From positions 1 through 6,616 of the forward strand of contig JABFXB010000262.1 in assembly GCA_013361975.1 (NCBI GenBank): a stretch of 6,616 bases of DNA. Direction: 5' to 3'. The notes beneath the pieces are model-generated. The model had not been told where the DNA came from and did not search any database. It saw only the letters and a list, made by a program, of their open reading frames with translations. The number at the start of each line of letters is the position of its first letter. Within the stretch, counting starts at the first letter, position 1. Origin of the DNA: Dermatophilaceae bacterium (lineage in GTDB: Bacteria; Actinomycetota; Actinomycetes; Actinomycetales; Dermatophilaceae). This document shows, one piece after another, positions 6,611 through 6,616 of the stretch. The position numbers were made by a program, and so were the translations under genes.

Positions 6611-6616
6611 GGAGGG

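Overview
The window looks like chromosomal DNA from a high-GC actinomycete. By eye it is about 70% GC with G/C-dominated third codon positions, several genes start with GTG, and the proteins resemble the actinobacterial versions of their families. No tRNA, rRNA, CRISPR array, insertion sequence or phage gene is visible. Nearly the whole window is coding.

Layout, left to right. (1) Positions 1-819, minus strand: the N-terminal part of a PucR-family transcriptional regulator, cut by the left window edge. (2) About 820-941: a divergent intergenic region that must hold the promoters of the regulator and of the rightward operon. (3) 942-2291 and 2288-3721, plus strand: a 4-aminobutyrate (GABA) aminotransferase (gabT) and a succinate-semialdehyde dehydrogenase (gabD), overlapping by an ATGA junction. 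(4) 3722-3737: a 16-bp convergent gap. (5) 3738-5195, minus strand: a GlcD/D-lactate-dehydrogenase-type FAD-linked oxidoreductase. (6) 5192-6610, minus strand: a gamma-aminobutyraldehyde dehydrogenase (patD-like). It lies upstream of the FAD enzyme in the same leftward operon and overlaps it by a GTGA junction.

Together the genes form a putrescine/GABA degradation module. The patD-like enzyme would oxidise 4-aminobutyraldehyde to GABA, GabT would transaminate GABA to succinic semialdehyde with 2-oxoglutarate as acceptor, and GabD would oxidise that to succinate for the TCA cycle. The first step (a putrescine aminotransferase or oxidase, or glutamylation) and any transporter are not in the window; the most likely place is to the right of position 6616, upstream of the patD-like gene. 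The PucR regulator diverges from gabTD in the manner expected of a pathway-specific regulator, as with the PucR-type GabR of Corynebacterium glutamicum. The FAD-linked oxidoreductase is the one gene whose job in the pathway is not explained by known chemistry.

I do not see a radically new system. The points most worth a second look are the FAD enzyme coupled to aminobutyraldehyde oxidation, the regulator and its operator region, and the cofactor and active-site differences between the two aldehyde dehydrogenases.
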